NCBI GenBank assembly: GCA_002781805.1
Contig: PFFZ01000089.1
Span: 1 to 26,811, forward strand
Direction: 5' to 3'
DNA from: Nitrosopumilales archaeon CG15_BIG_FIL_POST_REV_8_21_14_020_37_12
Lineage (GTDB): Archaea; Thermoproteota; Nitrososphaeria; Nitrososphaerales; Nitrosopumilaceae
DNA: 26,811 nt
Numbering within the stretch: the first letter of the stretch is position 1; each line of letters begins with the position of its first letter. The notes beneath the pieces are model-generated. The model was not told the DNA's origin. It did no database searches and was given only the letters and a program-made list of their open reading frames with translations. A program made the translations under genes and the position numbers. Below, one piece after another: positions 1 through 6,809 of this stretch.

Positions 1-79
1 AAGGATTAGATAATAGAATTACACCCAAAATACTTCCCAATCCAATAACGGCTGCAAAAACAAAGATTTTAGGATTCAC
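1..79 (-). CDS. 5' end of an unidentified membrane or exported protein (partial)
   Basis: A minus-strand frame opens with GTG at 79 and runs off the left edge with no stop, giving 26 codons. The peptide begins MNPKIFVFAAVIGLGSIL and is one hydrophobic stretch ending ..LLSNP, so it looks like a signal peptide or N-terminal membrane anchor. The only in-frame alternative upstream ends at a TGA, and no other start codon lies between. A TTTAAG box on the minus strand centred about 27 nt upstream fits a leaderless GTG start. The product cannot be named from 26 residues. Confidence 0.55.
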   Translation of the reverse strand, partial: MNPKIFVFAAVIGLGSILGVILLSNP

Positions 80-103
80 TAAATATCTACATCTTTTTGA
101 TAT

Positions 104-109
104 CTTAAA
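104..109 (-). promoter_or_regulatory. TATA-like box for the left-edge minus-strand gene
   Basis: TTTAAG on the minus strand is centred about 27 nt before the GTG at 79, the distance expected when transcription starts at the start codon. Together with the box at 152-160 it makes 80-184 a divergent promoter region. Confidence 0.4.
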
Positions 110-151
110 TGTTCAGATGTAAAGTAAAACAAGTCCAATTGAAAGACATAG

Positions 152-160
152 TATTTTAAG
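152..160 (+). promoter_or_regulatory. TATA-like box for the zinc-ribbon-like gene at 185
   Basis: TATTTTAAG is centred about 29 nt upstream of the ATG at 185, which fits a transcript with no leader or a very short one. No Shine-Dalgarno sequence precedes the ATG. Confidence 0.45.
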
Positions 161-184
161 GTCTAAGAAATCATATATGTAAAA

Positions 185-535
185 ATGGCCCAACTAATGG
201 TTCACGGTTCAGGTGGATATATTACCGCGGATCTTACTGAAGAGCAAGCAAAAAAAGCGGATTTGGGAGTCGGAAAATTATTTCTGGCACCCATTGGAAG
301 GATAGAAGAAGAAAAAATGTTAAAGTATTTTTGTAAAAACTGCCAATCTGAATTTGATAGATCACCAAAAATTCAGATTGAAGAGAACAATAACGAGGAG
401 GTTTCAGATAATTTAATTTTAGTTGAAAGGGGTCAATACACGTGTCAAAAATGTAATTCAATCATAGGCGAATATCGTGTATTTCAAAAGAAAGATGAAA
501 TGGGTGAAGTCGGTAAAGCAAAACCTGTGAAATGA
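185..535 (+). CDS. Small protein with two CxxC pairs, probably zinc-binding
   Basis: This is a 116-residue protein I do not recognise beyond its metal-site pattern. Cys50/Cys53 (FCKNC) and Cys87/Cys90 (TCQKC) form two CxxC knuckles separated by an acidic, Asn/Glu-rich loop, consistent with a zinc ribbon. The first 40 residues, starting MAQLMVHGSGGYI, form a separate Gly-rich lead-in. There is no signal peptide or membrane segment, so it is probably cytoplasmic. It is followed in the same direction by another small uncharacterised gene. A nucleic-acid-binding or protein-interaction role is possible, but nothing in the sequence fixes it. Confidence 0.75.
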   Translation: MAQLMVHGSGGYITADLTEEQAKKADLGVGKLFLAPIGRIEEEKMLKYFCKNCQSEFDRSPKIQIEENNNEEVSDNLILVERGQYTCQKCNSIIGEYRVFQKKDEMGEVGKAKPVK

Positions 536-561
536 TCTAAATAAAAAGCTAGAGATAGTTA

Positions 562-570
562 TTATATTAT
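562..570 (+). promoter_or_regulatory. TATA-like box for the gene at 588
   Basis: An A/T-only element, TTATATTAT, is centred about 22-23 nt before the ATG at 588. The surrounding sequence is very A/T-rich, so the exact box is uncertain. Confidence 0.3.
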
Positions 571-587
571 TAAATTAGAAAAAAATC

Positions 588-944
588 ATGCAGTATTTTC
601 AAGCAGTGCAACAAGGAAAACAGAGAGCAACCAAATCACAAATGAAGATGTTTGAAGCTGCAGGATTTGGTATGCTAACTCTTACTACTAAAAAAATTAA
701 TGGGCAGTTTATGCCCGTAGGTGAAGAAGATTTTACAGCTGTGATTGAATCGCAGGATGGATATGTTGTAATTCTTGTAGATGGTGATGGATTTACAAAA
801 GCTCAATCAAAAGCAACAAACAAAGAAAACGCATTGAAAATATATAAAAAACTAAGAGATAGTGGAATTCCTGAATTTTCAGAGACTAAAATCCAGATTT
901 GGTCAGAATCACGACCAACTATTCAAAATAAAATTTTAGATTAG
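588..944 (+). CDS. Conserved-type hypothetical protein, 118 aa
   Basis: A 118-residue soluble protein I cannot assign. It begins with a basic, Gln-rich helix (QAVQQGKQRATKSQMKMFE), followed by alternating beta-like segments (GFGMLTLTTKKI, YVVILVDGDGF) and a Lys-rich helix (ENALKIYKKLRDSG). That is a compact alpha/beta layout without cysteines or membrane segments. The ATG has its own A/T-rich promoter candidate, so it may be transcribed separately from the gene at 185. Its stop codon directly abuts the stop of the convergent pyrH gene with no spacer. Confidence 0.7.
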   Translation: MQYFQAVQQGKQRATKSQMKMFEAAGFGMLTLTTKKINGQFMPVGEEDFTAVIESQDGYVVILVDGDGFTKAQSKATNKENALKIYKKLRDSGIPEFSETKIQIWSESRPTIQNKILD

Positions 945-1628
945 TTATTTTAATGGTAAAATAATTTCTGTTCCTACATCCATGCCCTTAATTGCTTTCT
1001 CAATAATTTTTGGATCTGCTTTTAGAATTCTAGTTTTGATCTTAGAGCGTTCAATGATTTTCAATGCTACAATGTCCATCAAATCGTATCCTCCCGCAAC
1101 AGAATCCTCATGAACAAGCATATTTTTTAGATTTTTAAGTTCAATTCTTTTGAATTTTTTTGCTTTTTTGAATTTATTTGGATCCATGTCATAAACACCA
1201 TCCACATCAGTTGCATTAAGGAATTGTTCAGCATGGATTTTTTCTGCAATAAGAGCGGCTGTTCCATTTGTACTTTGTCCAGGGTGAAGACCACCAGTGA
1301 CAACAATCAAGCCATCATCAACTGCATGACGTACTTCTTGTAATGTTGTAGGAGGATGAGAATATGCCTTATTTTTTAGAGCATAGATCAAGAGTTTTGC
1401 ATTGAGTCTTGAAATTTCAATTCCAAGTTCATCCAAAGTAGATTCATCAGCTCCTGAGGATCTAGCATGCGTAATGTAATGTCTAGCAATATTTCCTCCA
1501 CCAGCAATGACTATAGGTTGGCAAAATTTACTAATTTTTACTAGAAATGAAGCATAGTCTTTTAACAATTTGACATTATCCATGCCAAAAACTCTACCTG
1601 AAAGTTTGATAACGATTCTTTTTTTCAT
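945..1628 (-). CDS. pyrH: UMP kinase, archaeal type
   Basis: Phosphorylates UMP to UDP using ATP, feeding UTP and CTP synthesis in the cytoplasm. The protein is an amino-acid-kinase-fold enzyme of 227 residues, the usual archaeal length. Visible motifs are the N-terminal [10 protein letters not shown] strand-loop, the GGGN phosphate loop at residues 43-46, the [12 protein letters not shown] segment and the nucleotide-binding [13 protein letters not shown] loop near residues 139-151. The start ATG overlaps the upstream HD gene's stop as TAATG, so the two are translationally adjacent in a tmk-HD-pyrH operon. The gene convergently abuts the plus-strand gene ending at 944. Confidence 0.93.
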   Translation of the reverse strand: MKKRIVIKLSGRVFGMDNVKLLKDYASFLVKISKFCQPIVIAGGGNIARHYITHARSSGADESTLDELGIEISRLNAKLLIYALKNKAYSHPPTTLQEVRHAVDDGLIVVTGGLHPGQSTNGTAALIAEKIHAEQFLNATDVDGVYDMDPNKFKKAKKFKRIELKNLKNMLVHEDSVAGGYDLMDIVALKIIERSKIKTRILKADPKIIEKAIKGMDVGTEIILPLK

Positions 1629-2863
1629 TATTTCAGTTCACCAAGTATTGATTTTGCGGCAATTTCAACTTTGTTTCTATTCTTAACGTGTGTGTAAATT
1701 CGAAGAATATTCATAAAGCCAGATATTGCCGACACTACGGGAATTTTTGATATTGGTATTTCTTGAGCAGATGATTTTCTGTTTTCATGAGAAATTAGAA
1801 TAATTTGTTTTGATTCTTTCTTTGATGGTGCAAGTGGAATAGATGGAGTAACAGAACTATCTACAAAAATTTCATTTTCATCAACTTTTGATTTTTTAGA
1901 AATCAAGGTTCTTAGTTCGTTGGTTTTCGTTTCTCCTAAGTGATTTCTGCTTGTCAAAATTCGTTCAAACACACATTTTAACAACTTTCTATTCTGATAA
2001 TCTATTGCCAATTGTCTTGCCCGTTTTAATTTTGGAGAATCAGATGAAATTAGTTTTGACAAGACATATTCGTCTGTTAGTTGAACATATTCATTAAGGT
2101 TAAATGAAGTAAATCCAAATTCTTCATCAGATAATCGTAAAGCCTCTAGAATCATGACTTCAGCGGCTCTGACAGTTTTATGAAAATATACAGCTTTAAA
2201 CATTTGATAACGTGAATGCATCATTGATTCAAAGGAATAAAGTGCAGATCTTTCCAGAGCTAATTTTTTTCTATATACTTCTAATGACTGTGTTATTCTT
2301 TTATGATCAATTTTTGCATGTTCTGCGCCTGTAAAATAACCGTCTCTAAGCAAATAATCCATCATATCAGCACTAAGAGCACCAGAAACAATTTCATTCA
2401 GAAATTGGAATTTTGAATTACCAAAGGCTATATCAGTAATCAGTTTTTTATCATATCCATTTTTGGTTAAGTCATCTCCAATATCGGATTTTAAAATTAT
2501 TTCTTTACCAAAATCTTCATGAGAGATTTTCTTTTTTTGAACAATTTCTTCAAACAGATGTGAAAATGGCCCATGACCTATATCATGTAAGAGTCCTGCA
2601 AGTCTAAGAACTTCGATGTCAGATGATTTTAAAATTCCTTTTTCATTTAATGCGTATCCAGCTTGACCAGAAATGTGCATTACACCCAATGAATGTTCGA
2701 ATCGAGTATGCTGAGCAGCAGGGTATGTTAAATGTGCACCAGATAACTGTCTAATTCTTCTCAATCTTTGAAATATGGGATTATCTATTAATTGAAGTTC
2801 ATGATCATAGACACGAATAAAATCATGTATTGGATCAATTATATCTAGATAATTTTTGTTCAT
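1628..2863 (-). CDS. HD-domain phosphohydrolase, SAMHD1/dGTPase-like
   Basis: A 411-residue metal-dependent HD phosphohydrolase related to dNTP triphosphohydrolases such as SAMHD1. The N-terminal [11 protein letters not shown] motif is typical of this branch. The HD signature is complete: His57 (RFEHSLGV), His93-Asp94 ([12 protein letters not shown]) and the later aspartates of [12 protein letters not shown] near 165-174. The C-terminal third is basic and probably holds oligomerisation or regulatory parts. It sits between thymidylate kinase (4-nt ATGA overlap upstream) and UMP kinase (1-nt overlap downstream), so control of dNTP pools is the natural inference. Substrate specificity cannot be read from sequence alone. 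Confidence 0.85.
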   Translation of the reverse strand: MNKNYLDIIDPIHDFIRVYDHELQLIDNPIFQRLRRIRQLSGAHLTYPAAQHTRFEHSLGVMHISGQAGYALNEKGILKSSDIEVLRLAGLLHDIGHGPFSHLFEEIVQKKKISHEDFGKEIILKSDIGDDLTKNGYDKKLITDIAFGNSKFQFLNEIVSGALSADMMDYLLRDGYFTGAEHAKIDHKRITQSLEVYRKKLALERSALYSFESMMHSRYQMFKAVYFHKTVRAAEVMILEALRLSDEEFGFTSFNLNEYVQLTDEYVLSKLISSDSPKLKRARQLAIDYQNRKLLKCVFERILTSRNHLGETKTNELRTLISKKSKVDENEIFVDSSVTPSIPLAPSKKESKQIILISHENRKSSAQEIPISKIPVVSAISGFMNILRIYTHVKNRNKVEIAAKSILGELK

Positions 2864-3441
2864 AGTCCTATTTTCTTCGAAAACACTTTGAGAATTTCGT
2901 TATGAATTTCTTTTTTAGGTTTTGATGCATCAATGATTTTCCAGTGTTTTTTCTTTGCGGTTAAGCGATAGATATTTGAAATTTTTTTTAAGAATTCTTT
3001 ATTCTTCTCAAATTCGTCACGATTTGTTTTTTTTCTATTAAATGACTCTGTTTGACTCACATCAAGTAGAATTACAAGATCAGCCTTTGGTAGACCGGCA
3101 TCTAAATTTTCTAACCATTGCTGTTTCATTCCATTTGCTAAACCATATACTAAATTTGATTGATAATATCTATTCATAATTAAAACTGAGTTCTTTGTTT
3201 GAGCATCAAGAATATCATGCAGTTTTTCCCATCTGTTTGCAGCTAAAAGGCAATGAATTACTTGAGGAGTGAATTTTCGTTTTCCAGCAAGATATTTTGA
3301 GATTTCTTTTCCAATAGGCGTCTTATAATCAGGAAAGCTAAATGTCTTTGTCCTAATTTTTCTTTTTTTAAGAGCATTTTCAAGCATTGCAGTCTGTGTT
3401 TTTTTTCCTGCTTGATCCCCACCCTCAATTACAATAATCAT
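2860..3441 (-). CDS. tmk: Thymidylate (dTMP) kinase
   Basis: Phosphorylates dTMP to dTDP for DNA synthesis. The start is taken as the ATG at 3441, giving MIIVIEGGDQAGKKTQ directly at the first strand and P-loop. A TTG three codons upstream (3450) is in frame but adds only three residues. The P-loop reads GGDQAGKKT, with Lys where Walker A normally has Ser or Thr after GK. From memory, Mycobacterium tuberculosis Tmk has a comparable GAGKRT loop. The substrate-binding NRYYQSNLVYG segment corresponds to the family's DRY motif with Asp replaced by Asn. A Lys/Arg-rich lid (RKKTNRDEF) follows. First gene of the pyrimidine operon, overlapping the HD gene by ATGA. Confidence 0.9.
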   Translation of the reverse strand: MIIVIEGGDQAGKKTQTAMLENALKKRKIRTKTFSFPDYKTPIGKEISKYLAGKRKFTPQVIHCLLAANRWEKLHDILDAQTKNSVLIMNRYYQSNLVYGLANGMKQQWLENLDAGLPKADLVILLDVSQTESFNRKKTNRDEFEKNKEFLKKISNIYRLTAKKKHWKIIDASKPKKEIHNEILKVFSKKIGL

Positions 3442-3467
3442 AGATATCAAGTCAGAGAGATTAATTG

Positions 3468-3476
3468 ATTAAAAAT
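3468..3476 (-). promoter_or_regulatory. TATA-like box for the tmk-HD-pyrH operon
   Basis: TTTTTAATC on the minus strand lies about 31 nt before the ATG at 3441 and about 22 nt before the alternative TTG at 3450. It is the only candidate in the short divergent gap shared with hsp20. Confidence 0.35.
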
Positions 3477-3485
3477 CTATCAAGG

Positions 3486-3493
3486 TTTATAAC
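3486..3493 (+). promoter_or_regulatory. TATA-like box for hsp20
   Basis: TTTATAAC is centred about 27 nt upstream of the ATG at 3517, so the message is probably leaderless. I see no inverted repeat that would mark a heat-shock operator. Confidence 0.5.
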
Positions 3494-3516
3494 CAAAAAT
3501 TGACCATATACACAAA

Positions 3517-3903
3517 ATGGGATTAGTAAAATCAATGGCTAAAGAAATGATTAAGGAGATAGGAAACAAATCTCGTGAGTTTTATGAATTTGTTTTACCA
3601 CCAGTTGATATGCATCTTGACGAGGAAAAACTGATATTAATAGTCGATATGCCAGGATTTGAAAAAAAGAACATTAAATTGTCATTAAATGGAAAAATTC
3701 TTGCAATTCAAGCATGTAAAGAAATTCATGATGATGAAAATCATGACATGATTTGTAATCAAAGACCCAACATTATTGATAAAAAAATGAGATTGCCAAT
3801 CGAACCTAAGGAAGAAGATATCACTTCTGCAAAATATGAAGATGGAATTTTAACAATAACAATTCCAATTCAGAAACATGGAAAAAATATTAAGATAGAT
3901 TAG
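3517..3903 (+). CDS. Hsp20/alpha-crystallin small heat-shock protein
   Basis: An ATP-independent chaperone that holds unfolding proteins in large oligomers. The 128-residue protein carries one alpha-crystallin domain from about residue 30 to 120: it opens with PPVDMHLDEEKLILIVDMPG, has the GFEKKNIKLSLNGKIL strand pair, and ends with the characteristic YEDGILTITIP strand. The N-terminal region is short (about 28 residues), and the C-terminal tail KNIKID carries an I-x-I-like pattern used for oligomer contacts. It stands alone between the tmk operon promoter and the convergent ubiB gene, with which it shares no intergenic base. Confidence 0.88.
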   Translation: MGLVKSMAKEMIKEIGNKSREFYEFVLPPVDMHLDEEKLILIVDMPGFEKKNIKLSLNGKILAIQACKEIHDDENHDMICNQRPNIIDKKMRLPIEPKEEDITSAKYEDGILTITIPIQKHGKNIKID

Positions 3904-5457
3904 CTAGTGTTTTCGAAATATTATAAATATGCTCATGGTTATTAGAGAACCAATCATTCCAGCAATTCCAATTGATTCATTTGTAGCATACACTAATGAT
4001 GAACCAATAAAAATTGCAGCAGAAAGAATACTTCCAGGTAATAAAATATTCGATTTAGATTTTAAATTTAATGATTGAAGCGAATGATTCTCATCAAGAA
4101 ATTTCTTTATCTCAGGTGCAATTGAGATAGTTGCATTAATTGATTTTGCAAATCGTTCAAATGAGTATTTTAGCTCTTCAATATATGCATCTTTAATTAG
4201 GTGTTCTTCCTCTAAAATTTCTCTAACAACTTTAACAAATTTAAAATCCACTTTGTGAGTTTTGTAAATTCCTTCAATAATTGAAGCCATTCTCATGTAC
4301 AATGCAAGATTTTTTGGAAGAAGAAATGGAAATCTACTCATTGTTTTGTTTGCAAGTTCCATCAAACTCTCTACTTCCATCGCATCTGGTTTTTTTCCAT
4401 GCATTGCACGTACAGTAAGTTCTATTCCTTTTTCTATTACAGAGCGATTAAAATTTGGAGTAAGCATTCCAAGATCATTCATTGCATTAACAGTTCTGGG
4501 AGGATCTTTTTCTACCAAAGCAAGATAAAGCCGAACAAGTCGTAATCTAGTTTCGTTGTCTAATCGTCCAACCATCCCATAATCATATAAAATCAACTTA
4601 CCATCATCAGTAACTGAAATGTTTCCAGGATGAGGATCTGCATGAAAAACGGAATGTCGTAGAAGCATAGTAAAGAATACCTTGTGAACATCAATTACCA
4701 ATTTCTGCCTGTCAATTCCCTTCTCATCTAGGGCTTGGATGTTAGTAATTTTGATTCCTGGGAGATATTCCATTGTCAGGACATTTTTTGACGAGTAATT
4801 ATCGTAAATTGACGGAATAACAACTTTATTGTTTTTTTCCATGTCATGTTTTATTTTTTTGAGATTTGCTGATTCGTTGGTATAATCCATCTCCTCATGA
4901 ATTGTCTCAATAAATTGAGATAGCATAGCTTTAGCTGAAAAACGAAGATTCGGATCAACGAATTGCAAAGCCAAAGGAAGAATTTTTTTTAAAACTTTAA
5001 TATCTTCTTCAACAACTTTTTCAATTCCAGGTCTTTTTACTTTAACAACAATTTCTTGACCAGATAGTTTTCCTCGATAAACTTGGCCTAACGATGCTCC
5101 CGAAATTGGATTCGGATCTATGCTGTCAAATTTTTCGTTGATTGGACCAATATCTTTTTCAATTATTGTTTTTACTTGGGCAAATGATACAGCAGGTACA
5201 TTATCTTGGAGTTTTGCAAGTTCCTCTAAATAGGGCTGAGGTAAAATATCAGCTCTTGATGAAAGCCACTGGCCAAGCTTTATGTATACAGGACCTAAAG
5301 AAATGAAAACATTAAGAATATTTCTGGCATTTTTGCGAAATGATTCAAGATCAATTTCATTTCCTTCTTGTTTAACCCATCGTCGTCTATCTTTTTTCAA
5401 AGCTAAAATGGATGGCAAAAGTTTCACCAATACTTGAATTGCTCTAACAGGAGACAT
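3904..5457 (-). CDS. UbiB/ABC1/ADCK-family atypical kinase
   Basis: Member of the atypical kinase/ATPase family that supports membrane quinone or lipid metabolism (UbiB, Coq8). The 517-residue protein shows the family's KxGQ motif at 60-63 (YIKLGQWLSSRADILP), the nucleotide loop SGASLGQVYRGK near 119-130 where ordinary kinases have a Gly-rich loop, and Lys139 in the VVKVKRPG strand. The catalytic segment HADPHPGN lies at 272-279 and the metal-binding DYG near 292-294. Two C-terminal hydrophobic segments (ILLPGSILSAAIFIG and GMIGSLITMSIFIIF) anchor it in the membrane. A menaquinone-related role would suit an ammonia oxidiser but is inference. The neighbouring gene ends one base before its ATG. 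Confidence 0.9.
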   Translation of the reverse strand: MSPVRAIQVLVKLLPSILALKKDRRRWVKQEGNEIDLESFRKNARNILNVFISLGPVYIKLGQWLSSRADILPQPYLEELAKLQDNVPAVSFAQVKTIIEKDIGPINEKFDSIDPNPISGASLGQVYRGKLSGQEIVVKVKRPGIEKVVEEDIKVLKKILPLALQFVDPNLRFSAKAMLSQFIETIHEEMDYTNESANLKKIKHDMEKNNKVVIPSIYDNYSSKNVLTMEYLPGIKITNIQALDEKGIDRQKLVIDVHKVFFTMLLRHSVFHADPHPGNISVTDDGKLILYDYGMVGRLDNETRLRLVRLYLALVEKDPPRTVNAMNDLGMLTPNFNRSVIEKGIELTVRAMHGKKPDAMEVESLMELANKTMSRFPFLLPKNLALYMRMASIIEGIYKTHKVDFKFVKVVREILEEEHLIKDAYIEELKYSFERFAKSINATISIAPEIKKFLDENHSLQSLNLKSKSNILLPGSILSAAIFIGSSLVYATNESIGIAGMIGSLITMSIFIIFRKH

Positions 5458-5458
5458 G

Positions 5459-5842
5459 TTACTTCAAAGAATTCTTGATTTTCTTTGATGTTATATATCC
5501 AACATATCCAGACAATATAGAAGACAGAAGTTTTGATGTGGCAGATGGTTTTTTGAATTTATTATTGAAAAAAAATTTTGCAATTTGAGGACCTCCAAAT
5601 ATTGCACAAGCTAATCCAATTAAAACTTCAGGAGCATCAAAGACTAAATGACCGAATGGATCTTCTCGTGGATCAATTTTATCAGTATGAACTAAAAATT
5701 TGTCATTGTATTCTCTAATATGTAAATTTCCATATCGATATTGTTTAATTGCACCATTTTTTTGACCAAGAATAGTTTCTTCTGCTCCACCAATCATGAA
5801 TTCACGTACTTCCTTTGGAACTTCAATTTCATCACCTTGCAT
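5459..5842 (-). CDS. Uncharacterised small membrane-associated protein preceding ubiB
   Basis: A 127-residue protein without a recognisable family. Its first 70 residues are soluble and charged (KEVREFMIGGAEETILGQK, then a Tyr-rich beta-like YGNLHIREYNDKFLVHT). The C-terminal half has two moderately hydrophobic segments, VLIGLACAIFGGP and LLSSILSGYVGYITS, separated by a basic FFFNNKFKKP loop. It lies one base upstream of the ubiB-family kinase and so is probably co-transcribed. A role as partner or membrane adaptor of the kinase is plausible but rests only on adjacency. The ATG at 5842 has a strong TATA box 26 nt upstream, supporting the start. Confidence 0.7.
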   Translation of the reverse strand: MQGDEIEVPKEVREFMIGGAEETILGQKNGAIKQYRYGNLHIREYNDKFLVHTDKIDPREDPFGHLVFDAPEVLIGLACAIFGGPQIAKFFFNNKFKKPSATSKLLSSILSGYVGYITSKKIKNSLK

Positions 5843-5863
5843 GATCGCAAGATCAAGTAATTG

Positions 5864-5871
5864 CTTATAAT
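5864..5871 (-). promoter_or_regulatory. TATA box for the 5842-3904 operon
   Basis: ATTATAAG on the minus strand is centred about 26 nt before the ATG at 5842. This is near-ideal spacing for a leaderless archaeal transcript and probably drives the small gene plus ubiB. Confidence 0.5.
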
Positions 5872-6052
5872 CTTAGAGGGTGTTGAATCAGCACAAGCCA
5901 AAAAGAATTTTATTTTAAGGTTATTTATTCAGTCTTACAGCTATTATTGGTTTTCATCAGTGTTTTTTGATCTCTTTTGATTCAAAATAGTGGCAAACTA
6001 GATAGAAATTGCCCCATACAAGATGAATTATCTACAAAAATTCACATTGAAA

Positions 6053-6256
6053 TTATTTTTTTGATTTTGATTCGTTAAATCTATCTTTGTTGATCAAGGC
6101 TAGGCTTGTCATAAATACAATTATCATAGCAATTCCAGTGACATAAGCAAGGTTGAATTCGTCATCAGAGTAACTTTCTTCATGATAATAAAATATTGCA
6201 ATTGTAGAGAGGAGTAAGATAATACCAAGTATTGTGAGTGTTCTGTGAGTTTCCAC
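6053..6256 (-). CDS. Small two-helix membrane protein, 67 aa
   Basis: A 67-residue protein starting GTG at 6256. Two membrane helices are visible: LTILGIILLLSTIAIFYYH near residues 7-25 and LAYVTGIAMIIVFMTSLALI near 36-55. An acidic loop (EESYSDDEF) separates them, and a basic tail (NKDRFNESKSKK) ends the protein. Basic-residue distribution suggests the C-terminus faces the cytoplasm and, with two helices, the N-terminus too. I do not recognise the family. The leaderless-type promoter 25 nt upstream and the coherent hairpin topology support it as a real gene. No neighbour indicates its function. Confidence 0.65.
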   Translation of the reverse strand: METHRTLTILGIILLLSTIAIFYYHEESYSDDEFNLAYVTGIAMIIVFMTSLALINKDRFNESKSKK

Positions 6257-6275
6257 TGATTTTAATTTTAAAAAT

Positions 6276-6286
6276 CAATATATGAA
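6276..6286 (-). promoter_or_regulatory. TATA-like box for the 67-aa membrane protein
   Basis: The minus strand reads CATATATTGA centred about 25 nt before the GTG at 6256, again the leaderless spacing. Confidence 0.4.
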
Positions 6287-6310
6287 TTAAGGATATAGAT
6301 AAATCTCATG

Positions 6311-6379
6311 TTATAGAAGCGGTGTTGTAACAAATCCCACTATACTACCAGCTAGAAACAGAAATAGATTCTTTGCCAT
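6311..6379 (-). CDS. Possible 22-residue hydrophobic peptide
   Basis: An ATG at 6379 opens a frame of 22 codons ending TAA at 6311-6313. It encodes one basic-then-hydrophobic helix beginning MAKNLFLFLAGSIVGF. A TATATC-containing box is centred about 28 nt upstream, matching the leaderless promoters of neighbouring genes. The reading frame is too short for composition to prove coding. The peptide could be a real single-helix membrane microprotein, or a remnant of a longer Gly-rich membrane protein. I give it modest weight because promoter, start and topology agree. Confidence 0.33.
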   Translation of the reverse strand: MAKNLFLFLAGSIVGFVTTPLL

Positions 6380-6402
6380 GCCCGATTGTCATACAGCAAA
6401 AT

Positions 6403-6411
6403 ATGATATAA
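6403..6411 (-). promoter_or_regulatory. TATA-like box for the 22-residue peptide
   Basis: TTATATCAT on the minus strand is centred about 28 nt before the ATG at 6379. Without the peptide it would have no obvious downstream gene closer than 6256. Confidence 0.3.
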
Positions 6412-6455
6412 TGTTGACGTTTTATCTAACAAACAGGGCATAATTAGATGTCAAG

Positions 6456-6782
6456 TTATTGATCTGGTTCCATTTTGGACAGTTTTTGTATTACTTTTTC
6501 AAGCTCCTCTTTGTTATCATTAATTACCTGTTTTAGAATTTCGATCTCTTGGGTTAGTTGTTCCAGATTTGGATCATCTATACCAGCGATTTTTTGCTCA
6601 AGTTCATCTAGTATTTTTTGATGGTATTGATTGATTTTTTCAAGATCTTCTTTGTAATTCTTAAGCTTCTCGTAAGGGGAAATATTTTCAATTTCCTTGT
6701 TATTCTGGATCAAAAATCCATAAACAATAACAGAGCCACCAACTACCAAAACCGTAAGTAAAACAACGAGGGTCAATCTCAA
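6456..6782 (-). CDS. Membrane-anchored coiled-coil protein of the ABC operon
   Basis: A 108-residue protein with one N-terminal membrane helix (LTLVVLLTVLVVGGSVIVYGF, first 21 residues shown by run), followed by a charged region rich in Glu, Lys, Gln and Leu. Heptad-like spacing from about residue 42 to 103 (INQYHQKILDELEQKI, IEILKQVINDNKEELEKVI) predicts a long coiled coil outside the membrane. It starts TTG at 6782, 27 nt after the stop of the COG1361-like gene, and is the last gene of the transporter operon. It resembles the helical hairpin part of an adaptor protein in layout only. I know no family for it. Confidence 0.65.
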   Translation of the reverse strand: MRLTLVVLLTVLVVGGSVIVYGFLIQNNKEIENISPYEKLKNYKEDLEKINQYHQKILDELEQKIAGIDDPNLEQLTQEIEILKQVINDNKEELEKVIQKLSKMEPDQ

Positions 6783-6809
6783 TTTAGTCGCCTGAGTTTA
6801 TTGCAGTTT

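Noticed and set aside
5843..6052. 210-nt gap that might hold a small RNA or peptide
   Set aside because: Only frames of 11-13 codons occur and no tRNA-like fold is visible. Apart from the promoter for the 5842 gene and A/T-rich runs, I see nothing that supports a feature.
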